From Daphnia pulex (taxonomy: Eukaryota > Arthropoda > Branchiopoda > Diplostraca > Daphniidae): a stretch of 64,000 bases of DNA. Shown in pieces: positions 13,801-28,314 of the stretch. The DNA lies in assembly GCF_021134715.1 (NCBI RefSeq), contig NC_060026.1:13693001-13757000 (forward strand), given 5' to 3'. Below the pieces are notes generated by a model. It saw nothing but the letters and a program-made list of their open reading frames with translations. It was not told the DNA's origin and did no database searches. The position numbers and the translations under genes were made by a program. Position 1 is the first letter of the stretch, and each line of letters starts with the position of its first letter.

Positions 13801-16800
13801 TATAGGAGGATCGATCCCCCCACCGTACCAACTTGCAACCGAAAAATGATTTACCCGGTCGCAAAGGTCAACACGAAAAAGAAAAAGAATTTTTATTTTT
13901 TCGGCTGGCGATCGACATGGAATCAACACGCAATCATTAAATAAAAAGAAGAAAAAAAGCTGTTCAATCATTCAAAAAGATGATTGGCGCGCCTGTTATA
14001 CATTTCAGTATGTGTGGGGGAGTTTGGTGGACGAGCTTCGGGGGTCATCACGACTCATCAATCTATGCACGTGGAAAACGAGAAACCTGTCGAGTCCCTC
14101 AACCAAAATGATACCGATCTCGATGGCCGTTTCGTTTTTTTTCCACTTGTAATAAAAAATACTCGGTGGGGTACCCTGAACAAAAAACACCTAATCAATT
14201 ATTATTACCAGCTAGAGAGAGAGATTCTTTTTCCAGTTCAGTTGGTAACTGTATTAACCCCGACCGACGATGATGATGATGATGAGTGTCTTGAATAATC
14301 TAACAATCACAAGATACGAACAGCAACACAAAAAAAGAAATTCCACCGACTATATTCGGGGTCGCTGTCCCAATTTTTTACTCAATTTTTAATTTTTTCC
14401 AGACCATTTTTTGGATAGGAAAATGTTTCCTTCATTGGAAATCAATATCAACAAATTGGTAGATTAGACATTCACCTGTAGATTATTGAACGCCAATCAA
14501 GTGTCATTACATCCAAAAAACATGGAGTCCACCATCCACCGACTAACAAACAAAAAACCCAAAATTAAAGTTAACTTTTTCTAGCGAAGGTTATACACAA
14601 GGAAATAAATATAACATTCTTGAGCAACAATGAAAAAAAAAAAAAGGACGACGAGTGTACCGGTGGATATAGAAAAGAGGCGGTATGAATATATACCAGG
14701 CTCTAGAGAGAAAAAAAAACCTTGCGTGTCGAGAAGCTGTTGAGGTTTTTTCCAGAGAAAAAAGAAAACCCTTCCGTGAGTGTTTCGGGTGTTTTTTTAT
14801 TCGGAAGAAGATGCCGAAGCGCCGGCTCACGAACGCTATATAGTAGTAGTACTAGTAGTAGTATATATATGTGTGTCTAAAGGTTACAATATAAGGAGGA
14901 AGCTCAAAAAAGAAAAGCAGCCGGCCAGCAGGAAAAGAGAAAAACAGCAGCCGGGCGCCCCCACGAAAGGTGAAGAAGAAAAAAGACAATAAATTGTGAA
15001 AAAGGAAAGAAAAAATAAAGAAAATGAAGGACGAGTTTGAATTTTGTTATTTTTTGAAATTTTTCAATTAAAAAAATAAAATGGGAGAAATTCGATTGAA
15101 TCATTTGGTGAGACGACGACAATTTCGAATAAATAAATAAATAACCCGTGATTGCCAAATTGAGAAACAAGGAAAATATAATTAGAAAAAAATGTTTTTT
15201 TTTTAAACACAAAAAAATAAAGTTGAGCAGATTGCCGTTGTTGTACAATAATATTATCATTAGATTTATTTATATGTAGAATCATGAATCAGAGCGAGAG
15301 GGTCTCTCGAAAAAAAATATATAAAAATACGAGAAAGGGGGGGTCTTTTTTTAACTTTTTACGAGACAGGCAGCCAGAGAAATGAATGTGCCACCTATAA
15401 AATATTAGAAGAAAAATCCTTAAAAATAGAAAAATGGTTTCGGTCATTTTCGCTTCTTTAACACAAGAAGTAGAAGAAAAAAAGGTCCATCGCAGGTGGT
15501 TTCCTAGTTAACCTTTTTCTTACTTTAGTTCCCCCTCATTCATTTAAGACAAACTTGATATCATAACGAGTTGCGCCTTGTTCTTTCCCCCCTTCCAAGA
15601 AGAAAAAAGTAACAAAACAAAAGGCAACCCAAAAGAAGAAGAAGAAGAAGATCAAAAGGACAGTTTTATGTGTGGCTGCACAAATGACGTTCATCATAAC
15701 CCCCTCGGCTTTTTTTTTTCTTTCTCTTTATGTGTGGATGTACGTATTTCTGGGATCCTTTTCTCTCTCGCTTTTTTTTGTCTCTTCCTCACAGCGGGAA
15801 TTAATTAAAAAAATTAAATAGAATTTCAGTTTACTAAAAAAGAATAAAAAAAAGTAAATTTAATATTGTGGGACTGACTGCTGCTGTTGTCTTTTAAATC
15901 TCGCGCCTATTTATTCGAATAAATGTTATTCGCCAAATTCAAAATCGACCATTTCCTATGACGTAAAATAAAAATTTGTGGAAAAATTATTTTTTCAATG
16001 GTCGAGATTTTAACGATTCTTATTTAGATTTCCCCCCACCAGTTTTCCGCTTTTGGAATCGTCGTTAAAAAAATAAAAAAAAGTTGGAGGTGATTACATG
16101 ATTTTCATCAACATTTTCTGTTTTGTTCCTTTTTTATTTAATTTTATTTATAAATGATAAGAAAGAAAAAAAAATATATGGAGAATAATAATAAAGCAGA
16201 GCAGAGTAGTATACAGGCAAAAGAATGGGGTCTCCCCTGCATATATGCCCCGCTGTTCATTCTCTTAATGCGGTCGTCAAAAACAGCGGGAGGGGACACC
16301 ACCACCATCGGTGGTGGTCTGCCACCTCTTTTTCCTTTTTTTTTTTAAATAAAATAAAAAAACATTTCTTCAATGAACTTTTTTCTTTCGATTTTTAATT
16401 CAAAAAAACCGAAATCATTAAAAAATAAAAAGAAGAGGGGGGTTTGAACATTGGCGCCAAAGTGATCCACTTTTCTTTTGTTTCCTATTTTTTTAAACCA
16501 AAATTCAAAATTCCGTGGTATTTTTCATTCAATTGTTATTCAATAATTTCACACACGCTATAATTAGCATTCTCTTTTCAATTAAGAAGCTCCAATTATT
16601 TTGAGAGACTCGAATGTCACCAGTGATACCGAGCTGTCAAATAGACAACAAACAAAAAAAGACGTGAAAATTGGAAGGGGGAATGATGACACACACATGG
16701 CGCGTTATTATATGCCCACCTCCCGATAATTGTCAAGAGGGGGGAAGACAAAAAAGAAAGAAAAAACATGTGTAATCCAAGCGACCGCAAGTTCTACACA

Positions 16801-17360
16801 TTATTTAGATGATGATGATGTAATTGGGTCCTATTAGATGTAATACGATTCAACCAGGTTCACATCGTATTCCTCACAGCCCGTGCCCGAGCTCCATCTA
16901 TTTAAAAACAAACCCCACACACACACACGTACATTTTATCCATCCACTTGTCTCCTCGGCCCGTTTAACTCGTCATCCCAAACCCCAATTCTACCCAAAC
17001 GGACGAGATAATCAACAATTTCGACACCTCGCTCAATTATTTTCGTTTTGAACCCCGCGTGAATGTGTTTAGCTGTGTAGACAATTTTGGGAAAGACAAA
17101 AAGAAGAAGAAAAATCAACCGTTTGAAATTGGCGCCAACGGCCAAAATCATTATCTAGTCCAGTAGATACACCGCAACATCACGAATTCGCTCCCATTTG
17201 AAAATGTACCAACTGAATCAAATTTTCAATTTCCCTCCCAAACTATTTTAAATGTCATCTGCTATTCACTTTTTAAAAATAAAAAGAATAGCGAGAAAAT
17301 GAAGACACTGTTGTCCAGCTATATAGGCTCCAGCTCCGATATATATAAATCTAATAAAGT

Positions 17361-17392
17361 AGCGACAGCAGCAGCAGCAGCAGCTGCTGCTA
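17361..17392. repeat. CAG run abutting CTG run (hairpin-capable)
   Basis: Six CAG triplets (17366-17383) run directly into CTGCTGC, making a perfect palindrome centred on CAGCTG. No reading frame across it looks coding. Confidence 0.8.
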
Positions 17393-20300
17393 CTCTCGGC
17401 GTAGACATGATGGAGAGGAGTGTATACCTCCTGGACCCACCAAGAAGTTGGAAACAAGTGGAGGCCATGTAACACACACACAGATAGAGCCAGAGTCGTA
17501 TACAACCAGACGACAGGTTGTTCTATTCTATTTTCTTGTTCGGGGGGTCTATCCGCCGCTCTTCTCAAATCCATAAACAACAAAAACAAAAAAAAAACGG
17601 TTCTAATTGTTCGGTAGTCGTAAATCGGTTGATGCACTTCTTTAGTAGGCCCAGGGTCGGAATCAAATTCAAAATGTTTTTTAACTTTTTTTTTTTATTT
17701 TTTTTTAACTTTCGCCCGTTAAAGAGAATAAGAAAATGGTGAAAATGGCAACAACTTTTTTACGGCGAGACCACACGGTTCTTTTTTTGCGGTGGCCAAT
17801 GTCGTGAAGAAAAGACAAAACAAGAAAAATCAGACGACGGATTTCCCTCCTGGTGGACAAAATGATTGACCCACTACAAAGGCCCGTATATGGGACACAC
17901 AAAAAAGAAAAGAAACTGGAACACAATTTTTGTTTGGCCAGCCAAAAATATAAGAAGGAAAAATAAAATAAAAACCACACGATATTGCTCCCGCGGTCGT
18001 CTGTTTTCCATGTCCGAGCTTTTCTTCTTTTATTTTATTTTACGCTTCTGCGGTCGCTGGCCTATCACGAGCGCAATCAACACAAGAGACACAGAACTCA
18101 GAAAAATGTTAACTTTTAGTTTTCAAAAAGAAAAGGATATTCGATCGGAGTGAACGATTACACGGATCGGTTAGTTTCAAACATTTTCCAATAAAATGGA
18201 AAAAAAAATAACATTTTACGAGAAATTCGAATGAATGAAAATTTGTCGACTTGAAAAGAAAAAAAATCAAGGGGGTGCTATAAAAATGGAACCCGGAGAA
18301 ATATCTAAAGAATAAACTCTTGTGTGTGTGTGTGTATAATAAAAAGAAGCAGTGTTATAATGACATTTCATAGCCGGCGGGCGAATGAAATAAATAAAGG
18401 TGTCGGGCGGTCATCCTTTTTTATTCTTTTTTCGGTCTTGGCTGCGCCATCCACATACACACAACCGGCCAGCACACAGACACACAAGGTAAAAAGGATG
18501 TGAGTCCTTCTCTGCTGGGGTCTATGTAGAGTAGCGCGGTCGCAGGAAATGCTGGGCCGTTGCGCTAGCGCGAATTTCCGATGGACATCAACACATTCGC
18601 CGCCTTTCTTCTTTATTTTTGTATTTTTTCCTGATTTATACGCATGTGAACTGGGCAGGAACAAGACGACCAAAGCCCATAAAACATTTTCTCTCAACCA
18701 AAAATGACCGTCATCGGATGGTGCAGGAAATCAATGAACCGAATCGCTTCTTCAACCCCCCCACAATCATCAACTTTTATTTTGAAAAAGGAAAAAAGGT
18801 ACTAGTATACAATTGCTAGGGAGACTATGTATAGGGGCGATCTCTGCTATTAAAATGATTATCAAAATCTAGCGCAGACATACACACACATTCGTGTAGG
18901 CGCGGTTGTACACTATGTGTGTAGCTGCTAATTTAGGCTCGCCGAGATGTGTAGAGAGGCGCCACACTTGGTCAACTCGGTTAGCTACACAAGTCCTATG
19001 ATTACTAACTTTTCTTTTTCTGGGCCAGACCTACTATCGCACCAATAATTTCAAACAATTCGATTTTGTCGGAGAGAAAAACATTTTTCAACCAAAAAGT
19101 TACATCAACTTTAAAAAAATATAATAATAATGGCATTTTACACTTGAATTTAGTTTTTCTTGGAACATTTCCACACTCCGCCAAAGGCCATCTGATGTGG
19201 GGGGGGGGGGGGAGCAAAGCCAAGAGAGGCACAGGTTGTACAGGTGTATATGTAGAATATAAGAACAGAAAGGGCCTTGTGTGTGTTTTTCTTTTGTCTA
19301 AAAAATAAAAAGAAAAAAATTCTTCGGTACGCGCCGGATGTGGGGCGGTCACGATGACACGACGCTCACTATACGTGCATGTCTGCATGGGGCTGCCCCC
19401 TTTTTCTCTTTTTTTTTTACCTTGGGATGGCTGCACTCTCCCGCCGGCCCCCAAACGCCGCCAGCCATTGAACATGAACACAAACAGACACACACACACG
19501 TTCAAAATAAAAAAAGAAATTTAAAAAAAGAGGAAAAAACAAGAGAGAAAGAAAAAGGGAGCTATATTATATAGCTGTTGGCTTCTTCTTCTTCTTTTTT
19601 TATTATTTTTTCTTAGCTCCTTTCGTTATATTTTATTAGATACATATATACGGCGCCTACATTCTTCTACCTTCACCCCTGGAAAAATAAAATAAAGTCT
19701 TAAATTTGTGTTTTTTTTCTTCTTTAATGATAATAAAAAAAAATAGTGTAGACCGACAATCACGAACGGGTGTCAGAAAATTCATCCAGTCGAAATTAAT
19801 TTCTTTTTTTTTTAAATTTACAATTTCTTTGGCGCGAATATGTAAACAATTTTTTGAAAAATAATCGATAAAATAGGAAGTCATCAATGTCAAATTTATG
19901 CACACACATTCACAATGGAGATTGGTGGTGGTTTGCTGGTGGTACCGCGAAAAACCTTCCAGCCTATGTACACCTCTGTGCGCCAATGTTTCATTTTTTT
20001 GTTTCGCCATGTGTGAAATGATTAGCCGAGCGGAACGACCTAGGCCCCAATCGTCCAGTAGTTTTTTTTTTTGAAAAATAAAATCAGGTATGTATAGATA
20101 CATCCATCGGGTGGCATCGGCAACCGCCGGAAGAAAAAGACAAAAAGCCGCAGTTTTCGATGGAAAGTCCCAAGAATAAAAATGGCAAAACTCCGCCGCA
20201 CGAACGACGCAACCTTCGCGGTTTACCATTCAAAAATTAAAAAAAAAAGAAATACATTTTATTTTTTATTTTTAAAGCGTAGAATATATATAAGCTCCGG

Positions 20301-23300
20301 CCTTGGATTATATAGCAGCTCCCAAAAAATAATACAATCGCTAAAAAAGAAAGAAAGAAAGAAAAGAAGTTTTTTTTTAAAGAATGATGTTGTCATTCGT
20401 TTAAAAAAATAGAGTCAAAAGGGCCCCGGAGAGTAGGTGGTAAATGGACTACCGTGAACTGTTTGTACATATATACCAACAGTGTCTCTCTCTCTTTGGG
20501 CTTATATTTTCCAAGAGCTTAGAATCTTATTATTACACATTTTCCCTTTTTTCTTCTTTCTATTGAGTCGTTTTTTCCTTTTAGCGCAACTACATAAATT
20601 TCGCCTGTCTTAACACACACACGGCCAGGAGAAAAGTCTTAACATCCAATGTGAGTCTAATAAATCAATCTGCAAACAAAAAAAGAGAACTCTGTAATTT
20701 AACTCTTTTTTTCTTTCTCCAGCAACAACAACAACAACAACATTGTACGTTGTTAAACGTGGACGTATATAAAAAAAGGGCCTCCACAAAACGGTTCCCG
20801 GGGATTGACCAGGATCTGAATTGATTCTGTGCAGGTTGTCAACTCAAGCTCCTCCCATCGCCATCTTTTTTTGATTCATTTCAAATTCGACAAATCCATT
20901 AAAAAATATATCTATAGGGAATAAATATTTGTTGAGAAAAAAGGGCCAGTGTGTGTGTGCCCAGTGAACATAAGAAGAAGAAAAAAAAAGGTTTTCCAGG
21001 AGAGAACCTGGAACGGTTGGATGGCCGAGTAATGAGAGGGCGGACCGGTCGGGGCTACGCCTCTTGTGGCGCCGTCACGACGACGCTACCTTATACACAA
21101 AAACGAAAAACCTTTTTTCCTATATTTTTTCGCCAAGGAAAAATATGAAACATCCCATACACACACATACTATATAACCCCGTGTGTTGGTAGTAGTAGC
21201 GGGTCCATGTTTTTCTTTACCTACAGTCCTCCTCCCCTCCCGTCTCAACACTGTTACTGACTAGCGCCGCCGCCGCCGCTTTTTTAGATTTTTACTCTAT
21301 ACTTAAAAAAATGCAGTCGAGGAACAGAAGAAAAACGGCGGCGGTCGGCAACCAAGGTTCTTTTTTTTTCTTATTTTCAGAGAAGAAGAAGCGGCCAGAC
21401 AGAAACACAGTGGGGCCCCGGCTACTAGTAGTCACATATATAAAGCGACCACCTCCGTGTTTGCTCTCGAGTCGACCTCGGGTTCAAACTTTCCCTCCTC
21501 CTCCTTCTACTATTCTGGCACATCCCGAAATAAAGAAAAAGAAAAAGAAAATTGGGAGAATAGAAAAACGGTCCGGACCAGACGACCTTTTTTTTAAAAA
21601 ATTGCGACGAATTTTGAATTTTTTTGGGGACTTTGTGTGGCGGAAATTCTGAAATAGCGACGCCCTTTTTTGCACGAAATCACGCCGACTGTGTTGATGG
21701 CGTTTGTGGACAGGTGGAAGCCCCCCGCCGCCAATCACCGTCATCATCATCAACTTTCCATCACGGCCAGTCCGAGAGACTCCCGACATTTTTTTTGTTT
21801 CTTTTTTGTATTTTAGTATTTTGGGGTTGACACGACGAAGCTCGTCACAATCTCATTTCCAAAAACATGTTGAACCATTTCTCTTTTGTTTGTTTGCTTT
21901 GCTCTAAAATTGGACGAGGACGACGACACTTTTATTTTATTATTTTAGTTTTTAAAAAATGGGGCTAAGCTGTCGCTGCCATCTAACGGCGAATTCCCAC
22001 ATTTTTTAAAAATTTTAAAACGAAAAAATTCAATCAATTGGCGACCGAAAAAGCCCCGCAAAATTTTCCGATGGTCATTAAAATTCAGAGAAATATTCGG
22101 GTGAAAGAGTACAAAAGATAACCGATAGCGTCATAAATATTTAGAGAATCAAAAATGAAATAAGAAAATAAAATAAAAAGCCCTTGAAACGTCACGCCAC
22201 GCTGCAAGTCCCAAAAAAGTGTGTTGCGATGGATGGACACACGTCACACAAGAAAGAAAGAAAGAAAAAAACGAACGGGAAAGGAACGGAAGTGGCCGCC
22301 AACAAAGCGACCGTGATGAAACAGTACAGACTTGTCTTGTGTGTTTGTACATGTACGTCCCATTCCGACTTTTGGAAACCTGAAACCTTCATTAAATAGT
22401 ATCAAGACTAAACTAAAAGAACACTCAGCGGGAACGACACCAGCGGAAGTGGTCCCACCTTTACTTACAATTTCTCAATCGAAACCCCAAAAAACAACAA
22501 CTTGATTTAAAATTTCAAAAAAATATTCCACCCCGCGATAAACTAAAAATTCAAAAATTTTTAATCAAGGCCCAGATTGTGAACCAAACGAATGAAAAAG
22601 GTGAAAATTTCGTTAGTAGCCGGTCGCTAATCACAGGCCCATAGAAAAATTACACAGCGCGAAGAATAGAAAAGAACCAAGCCAAGCGAAGCGAATGAAT
22701 AAACACTTGTGATAATCGACTGTAAAACGTCTCACGAAAACAACAACACCAACAAGCTTGACTCTTATTTTTGATGGTCGTAAGGATATCCGATAGGAAA
22801 CTTACGGCGTATATAAAATAAAGAGAGAGACCCCCCGTCGAAATGCTACACAACAAACATCCGGTTTTTACGACCATTGTGTGTGTGTCTATAATACACA
22901 CTATTAAATACACACACACAATCGAAAAATACAAGAGGGAGTATCTCTCTCCTGTTTGTTCTAAATCACTTGTCAAGTTGTTTTGCCAGGCGGCCATAAA
23001 TACGTCGAATAGGAAACTTTGGCGGCGTTCGTTTGCGCCATATGCACATCTACACGCACAGATGCTAGTCAATAATTAGGCGACACATTTATTTCACATT
23101 TTTTTCGTTCACAAATAATTCACGTAAGAATCAACACCATTTTTTTAACGAGGCCTATTCGATTAAATTTTAAAAAATAATATAAAATGAAACCCCCACT
23201 CGCCGCCAAAGGGGGAGGAGGAGGATCGGGTGATTTATTGATAACTTGCGCTAATGTAATGATGGGAAAGAAAAATGTTATTTCTGCGGTGGTAGTGGTG

Positions 23301-26300
23301 GTGGTGCTATTCACAAGACACGACAGGTTCTTTTTTCGCGTCGATTGAAAAATACAGTAGCCGCACCGCTTCGTCGTTTCTCAGCTGAAGACACTCAAAC
23401 GGGGGATGGTGATGATGATGGATGGACGGGACCGGGAGAGAGAGAGAGAAAACGACGACGGTAATATTACACAGACACACACACAAGGTAGAGAGCGTTT
23501 ATTAACTGTGAAACGGCGGCAATTTCGATTGCGTCAGAATAGCGAGAGAGAGAGAATGAACGAAAAAACAGACGACCGCACGTTTGTTATCCGCAGAGCC
23601 TATTATTGCGGTGTGTAGGCGACAATTACAGTCGAATTTTACCCATTTGTTTACCAGACGCCATACACAACAAACGAGAATGATAGGCCCATTCAATTTT
23701 CCCAGCAAAATAAAAAAATAAAAATTCAAAAAGAAATAAAAATTCAAAAATAAAATAAAATTCAAAAATACCCGCCAGAAAATGCCGAAAGGAAAAATTT
23801 TTACTGATGATGATATTTAGTCTACTATTATAGATTCAAGTATAGCACACACACAAACAACAATATCAGTCCAAATGATTATTATATCCCTTGGAACTTG
23901 AAATGAACTTGAAAAAATCTCTTGCCGAAAAAAGAAATCATCATCATCATCATCGGTGGTGGTGGAGCTGCTGCGGGGCAAGCGGCGGGGACCGAACGAC
24001 AAGCGACGACGCGTCAGTCTGGCGCCGAATGGGGCGTCTCCATATGTACCCCCCTCACTTCTTATAAGGGCGCCCCCTTCATCTCCATAGACACAAGCCC
24101 CGCCTATACCCCGACTAGCTCTTCTTTTGACTCTCTCTACCAATGTGTTTTCTACCGTGTCAAAGAAGAAGAGACCTTACACAGACACACACACACGTAT
24201 ATATGTAGATATGGCACTAGTTATATCAAGAACCCTGTACACCGGTCCGGCATCATTAGCGCCGGGGCCGCCACCTATACTCAGTAGCTGTAGAGAGAGC
24301 TCCGGCCCAGTCAATAATTACAGAGTACCTCACACAATCCCCCCCCTCTACCGACTGTATGGCCCCTTTAGATGGCGACAACCCCACACAAGGTTTCAGC
24401 AACAAGTTTTTTCCAACCCCGGCAATTTCAAATTCCCATTTTAAATTGAAAATAGAGAGGTCAAATGTGATTGAATTTTTTGGAGAGTTCAACCTAATGT
24501 TTGTTTTCCATGACGTGAAAAATAATAAAGAGAAAGTCTACAAGGGGGTTCGGTCAGTCGCTTAAGTCACGCCCTCTCTCAGATTTGTTTGAAACCTTTT
24601 TTTATTTTATTTTGCGGGCAGAGAAGGAAATTTTCACGCCAGATCAAAAAAAGAGAGATCTCTCGAATCTCATTGGCTGCCAACGCTCTCTCCCCCCATC
24701 CGTGTCCTTTCACCTTTCATCATCATCATATTCAAATCATCTCCAACGACAAGTCAGACACGCACGGAGAGAAATCGATACTAGCTCGTAGTCTAGGCAA
24801 CCAATCAAACAAGTCCCTCCGGTGTCTTCATCTATTAAACACCTGTGATGGCGACACCCATCGTGACACCTGGCCCGATGTGTCAAAGTCAAACAGAGAA
24901 AAGGGGATAAAGAATTACGGGACCAATTCGTGATGAAAAAACATTCCATCATTATTGACGCCAGCATTTCTTCTCAATTCTTTTTTATCAGCCGAAAAAG
25001 TTGAGCTCCATCCAATAGATAAACAAAATTCAAAAAATAAAAACCTTGCGTGTGTTAATTGGGTGCCAGATTTGTGTTACACAAGAGAGACATTCTTCCG
25101 GAATCGGAAAAATATTTATTTTATATAACCGACCGCTGTAAATGTGTCAAAAGTCTTTCAAGACGGGACCATCAGAGATAAGTTGGGTGCACATTATTAA
25201 CCATCTGATAATAAGTTTTCAAAAGAAAGAAGAAGAAGAAGGCGAGTCGATAGTGTCTTTCATCTATTGGACGATGATTGGCCAAAGCCGCCCACACAGT
25301 CACACAAACACGTCACTAAGAAAAAAGATAAAAACCGGAAGGATATGAAGCGTGCCAGAAACGGCCGCGCACCCCTACACACACAACACATGTGTGCGTT
25401 ATTTCTGCTGGCCAGACAATCTTTTAGGAGCAATTAACCCAAAGACATTTAAAGTGTAAAAATAAAATTCGGTAATAAAAATGGATGCTGGGCAAAGTTG
25501 ACGGAGCAGGCGACTAATTGGCTTCAACGAGCGCTGATACATTTCCAATTTTTCCTGATATTTATAGGAGGCAGTTATAATGCGTGAAATAAAAAGAAAT
25601 TTTTTCGGGAAAAAAAATAGAAAATGGTGCAGCGCGAGTTGGCCATTTCTCAGCTCATTGACAGGTCCCCAGAGGATTTTTACGGGTGACGGTCCCGAAG
25701 AAAACGATGATCGAACTGCGTGTGCCAGACCCCGCTCGACTCTCTGGGGCTAATAATGAACACGGAGAGGACCCCGCAGAGTCTCATCATCATCGTCCGT
25801 ATAAGAGCCCAATTATAACTTTTTTTCCTACAAACAAAAATGTTTTCAAATGGCTATGCATGTGCTGGTGATTGGAAACAGTCGCCAAAATAACGGCCAA
25901 GTCCAAAGCCAAAAAATAGTTCCCCCCCAAAAAAGAGAAAAAAATAAACTAAATCATTTTCAAGTTGAGCTAATACCACAGAGCCCGAGTGTCTATTGGT
26001 GTAATCATGGAGAAAGAAACTGGATGGCAAACCATCATTCTCTTGCAATAGGACCCGTTATTCTACCCCCCACACCACCCCAAATAGACAAGGACAAACG
26101 CTAACGAGCTTTGTCTGTGTAGAAAGAAAAAGAAAAAGTAGTCACGGACTTTAACGACGACCTACCATCCAGAGAAAATACAGTTTCATCTTTCAGAGAC
26201 TCTCTCGCCGGGGGTTTTAGCCATCCAAATCAAAACAGCTGTTTTCACGCACCATTGAGCTGCTACTGCACCAACCAAACGCCAAACTGTACGTTTTTTC

Positions 26301-28314
26301 TCGTGTTGCCATGGTGACAAAATTATAACAAAAAAAAATTGTCAAAAGAAGATTGGAATAAGACATTGAAATGCGGCCAGGAAAAACATTCCAGTTTAGT
26401 TTTTCTTGGCTTCCCAACGAAATTAAAAACAAAAAAAGAAAAAAAATCAAGTCAAAAAGGCGCCTGCGAAGATGACTGTCTGCTAGGTCGTTCATCATAA
26501 GACAAATATTATAAGAATATTCTCTCCCCCCTCCTTTCTAGTCATGTGGCACTTTGAGCTATTCACCTACGAGAGGAACGCGGGCTCACCTCCGTCTGTC
26601 GTGTGTGTCCCGTGGAACAATTATCTTATAATTAGTGCGCTCGTTCGTCTCTGTCGACTTCCTTCTTCTTCTTTTTTGGTTCCACATTTTTTTCCAACTT
26701 CCACAAAATGAAAAAATAAAACAAAATTATCCTGAAAAATATCAAACAGAGCAAATCAAATACTCTCTGACGTATTATTATTATTATATTATGCAAATTT
26801 CAGAATTTCCGAGAAAAAGACTTTGTAAAAAAGTCTGGACGTCACGAGGGAATTTACAAAAGTTGCCCAAAAACTTATCCTAGGGGGGGGGGGACACACA
26901 AGAAAGATTAGGTTGTTATTCTTGGCCGGGGCATCTGTCAACGTGATCGTTTTCTCTCTTTAAAAGAAAATTTTTTCCCGTTTTGGTGGAGTTCAAGTCG
27001 GTTTGTGTCCGTCCCAAAGTGTGTGCGAAGGCTGCTGGGACCCACACACACACACACTAGAGAAAGAAAGAACATCATGCTAATGAGGCCTACAACAACT
27101 TAATGACCTCTCACGAAACCGCGCCCGGTTCACAATGACACCAACCCATTTTCTCCAGTTTGTGCTGCCGATAAACCAAAACATTAGGCCCCCGCTCTCT
27201 TTCTCCATTCCACACAACCTTACCTAATGGTTCTTTACGTTTTTTTCTTTTTTAAAAAGAAGAAGAAGAAACATGAGCAGCAACACTACTTCCGGGCAGA
27301 GACGCTAAATGACGCAACGGCGCCCAGACACTTCTCTTCAATTGACATTCGAATTTTTGTAAATTTCAAAACCGATAAGAACCAAAAGATGGAAATGATT
27401 TAAAACAGACCAAACAATTGTGTACAAGTACAAGAAAACAACATTTTGGCAACAAGTCCGAAAGAAATGTGGGCCCTTCAACAAGCGAAAAATGAAAGAT
27501 GTTGAGCTATAATTAGGATAAATGAGTTTTTAACTCGTCAAGGGAGGTCGTCCAAAGAGTCAGGTGACTGCCCCCCCCCTCTACTACTAACCCCTTTCCA
27601 CACACAAGATCTTCTTCCGGGCAAGAGGTCAAAGGTTACGTATGTTCTTCATATCTCTCTCTACCCTCTTTCAAAAAAAGAAAGAAACAAAAATGTTGGC
27701 TGGGGCGCCAAAATTCAAACAATCGAATTATCATCAATGGGATACAGATGACCGGTTATATTCTCGAAAACCTTCTCTCACCCAACAAGTATACGCATAG
27801 TTCTACGTGTTATAATTGGGCTGACGATAGAGAGCAGTAGATAACTTTGGATAGCTCGAGAAATTATATGTGACACTCCCACTATATATACTGCGATACA
27901 CCCGGCGTCTGTTTGTAGCGACGTCGTCGACGCAATCCTAAAAATAAAACTTTTTCAGAGAAGTTATGTGTGTGTGTTGGAGGGGGGAGAGAGAGAAAAA
28001 GGGCTGGGCCAGTTTGGGTCGTGAACGTTACGAGTAAAGCGTCCCGTTGCCAATCAGCGACCAGTGACCGAGGGTTGGGGGGAGGTGGAAACATTCCGGA
28101 ACCCCAAAAACTGGTGGGGTGTGCGACACACATATAAGCGGATAATGTCAACGACAAGTGTCATTTTCTTGTATGTGTGTATAGTGAGATTCTTAGAGAG
28201 TAACCCTCAGTCAAGCGACGAAAGTGGATCAGAGTGAAACGGAAAGTTCAACTGGAAGGACCTGGAAGAAAGTGAGACACACCCGGAAGAGAAAAGAAAA
28301 TAATTCAATCAGGA

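Larger units (their letters stand above)
1..28130. other. Gene desert rich in simple repeats
   Basis: No open frame here has the look of a protein. The longest ones (for example 1746-2405, 4161-4691 and 19657-20229) are made of Lys, Phe, Leu and Ser runs read from poly-A/poly-T, and none joins to another by plausible splicing. What is present: A/T homopolymers of 8-15 bases, (CA)n and (TG)n tracts, (GA)n/(CT)n tracts, AAAAT pentamers, GAA triplets, G-runs and several isolated TATATAAAG words. In a genome whose other genes sit a few hundred bases apart, 28 kb of empty DNA upstream of a homeobox gene suggests a cis-regulatory domain. That is inference from position and composition. Confidence 0.75.

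Noticed and set aside
19657-20229. 190-codon open frame on the minus strand, the longest without extreme bias
   Set aside because: It still crosses several homopolymers that read as Lys or Phe runs, has no recognisable motif, and no flanking exons. Chance is the simpler reading.
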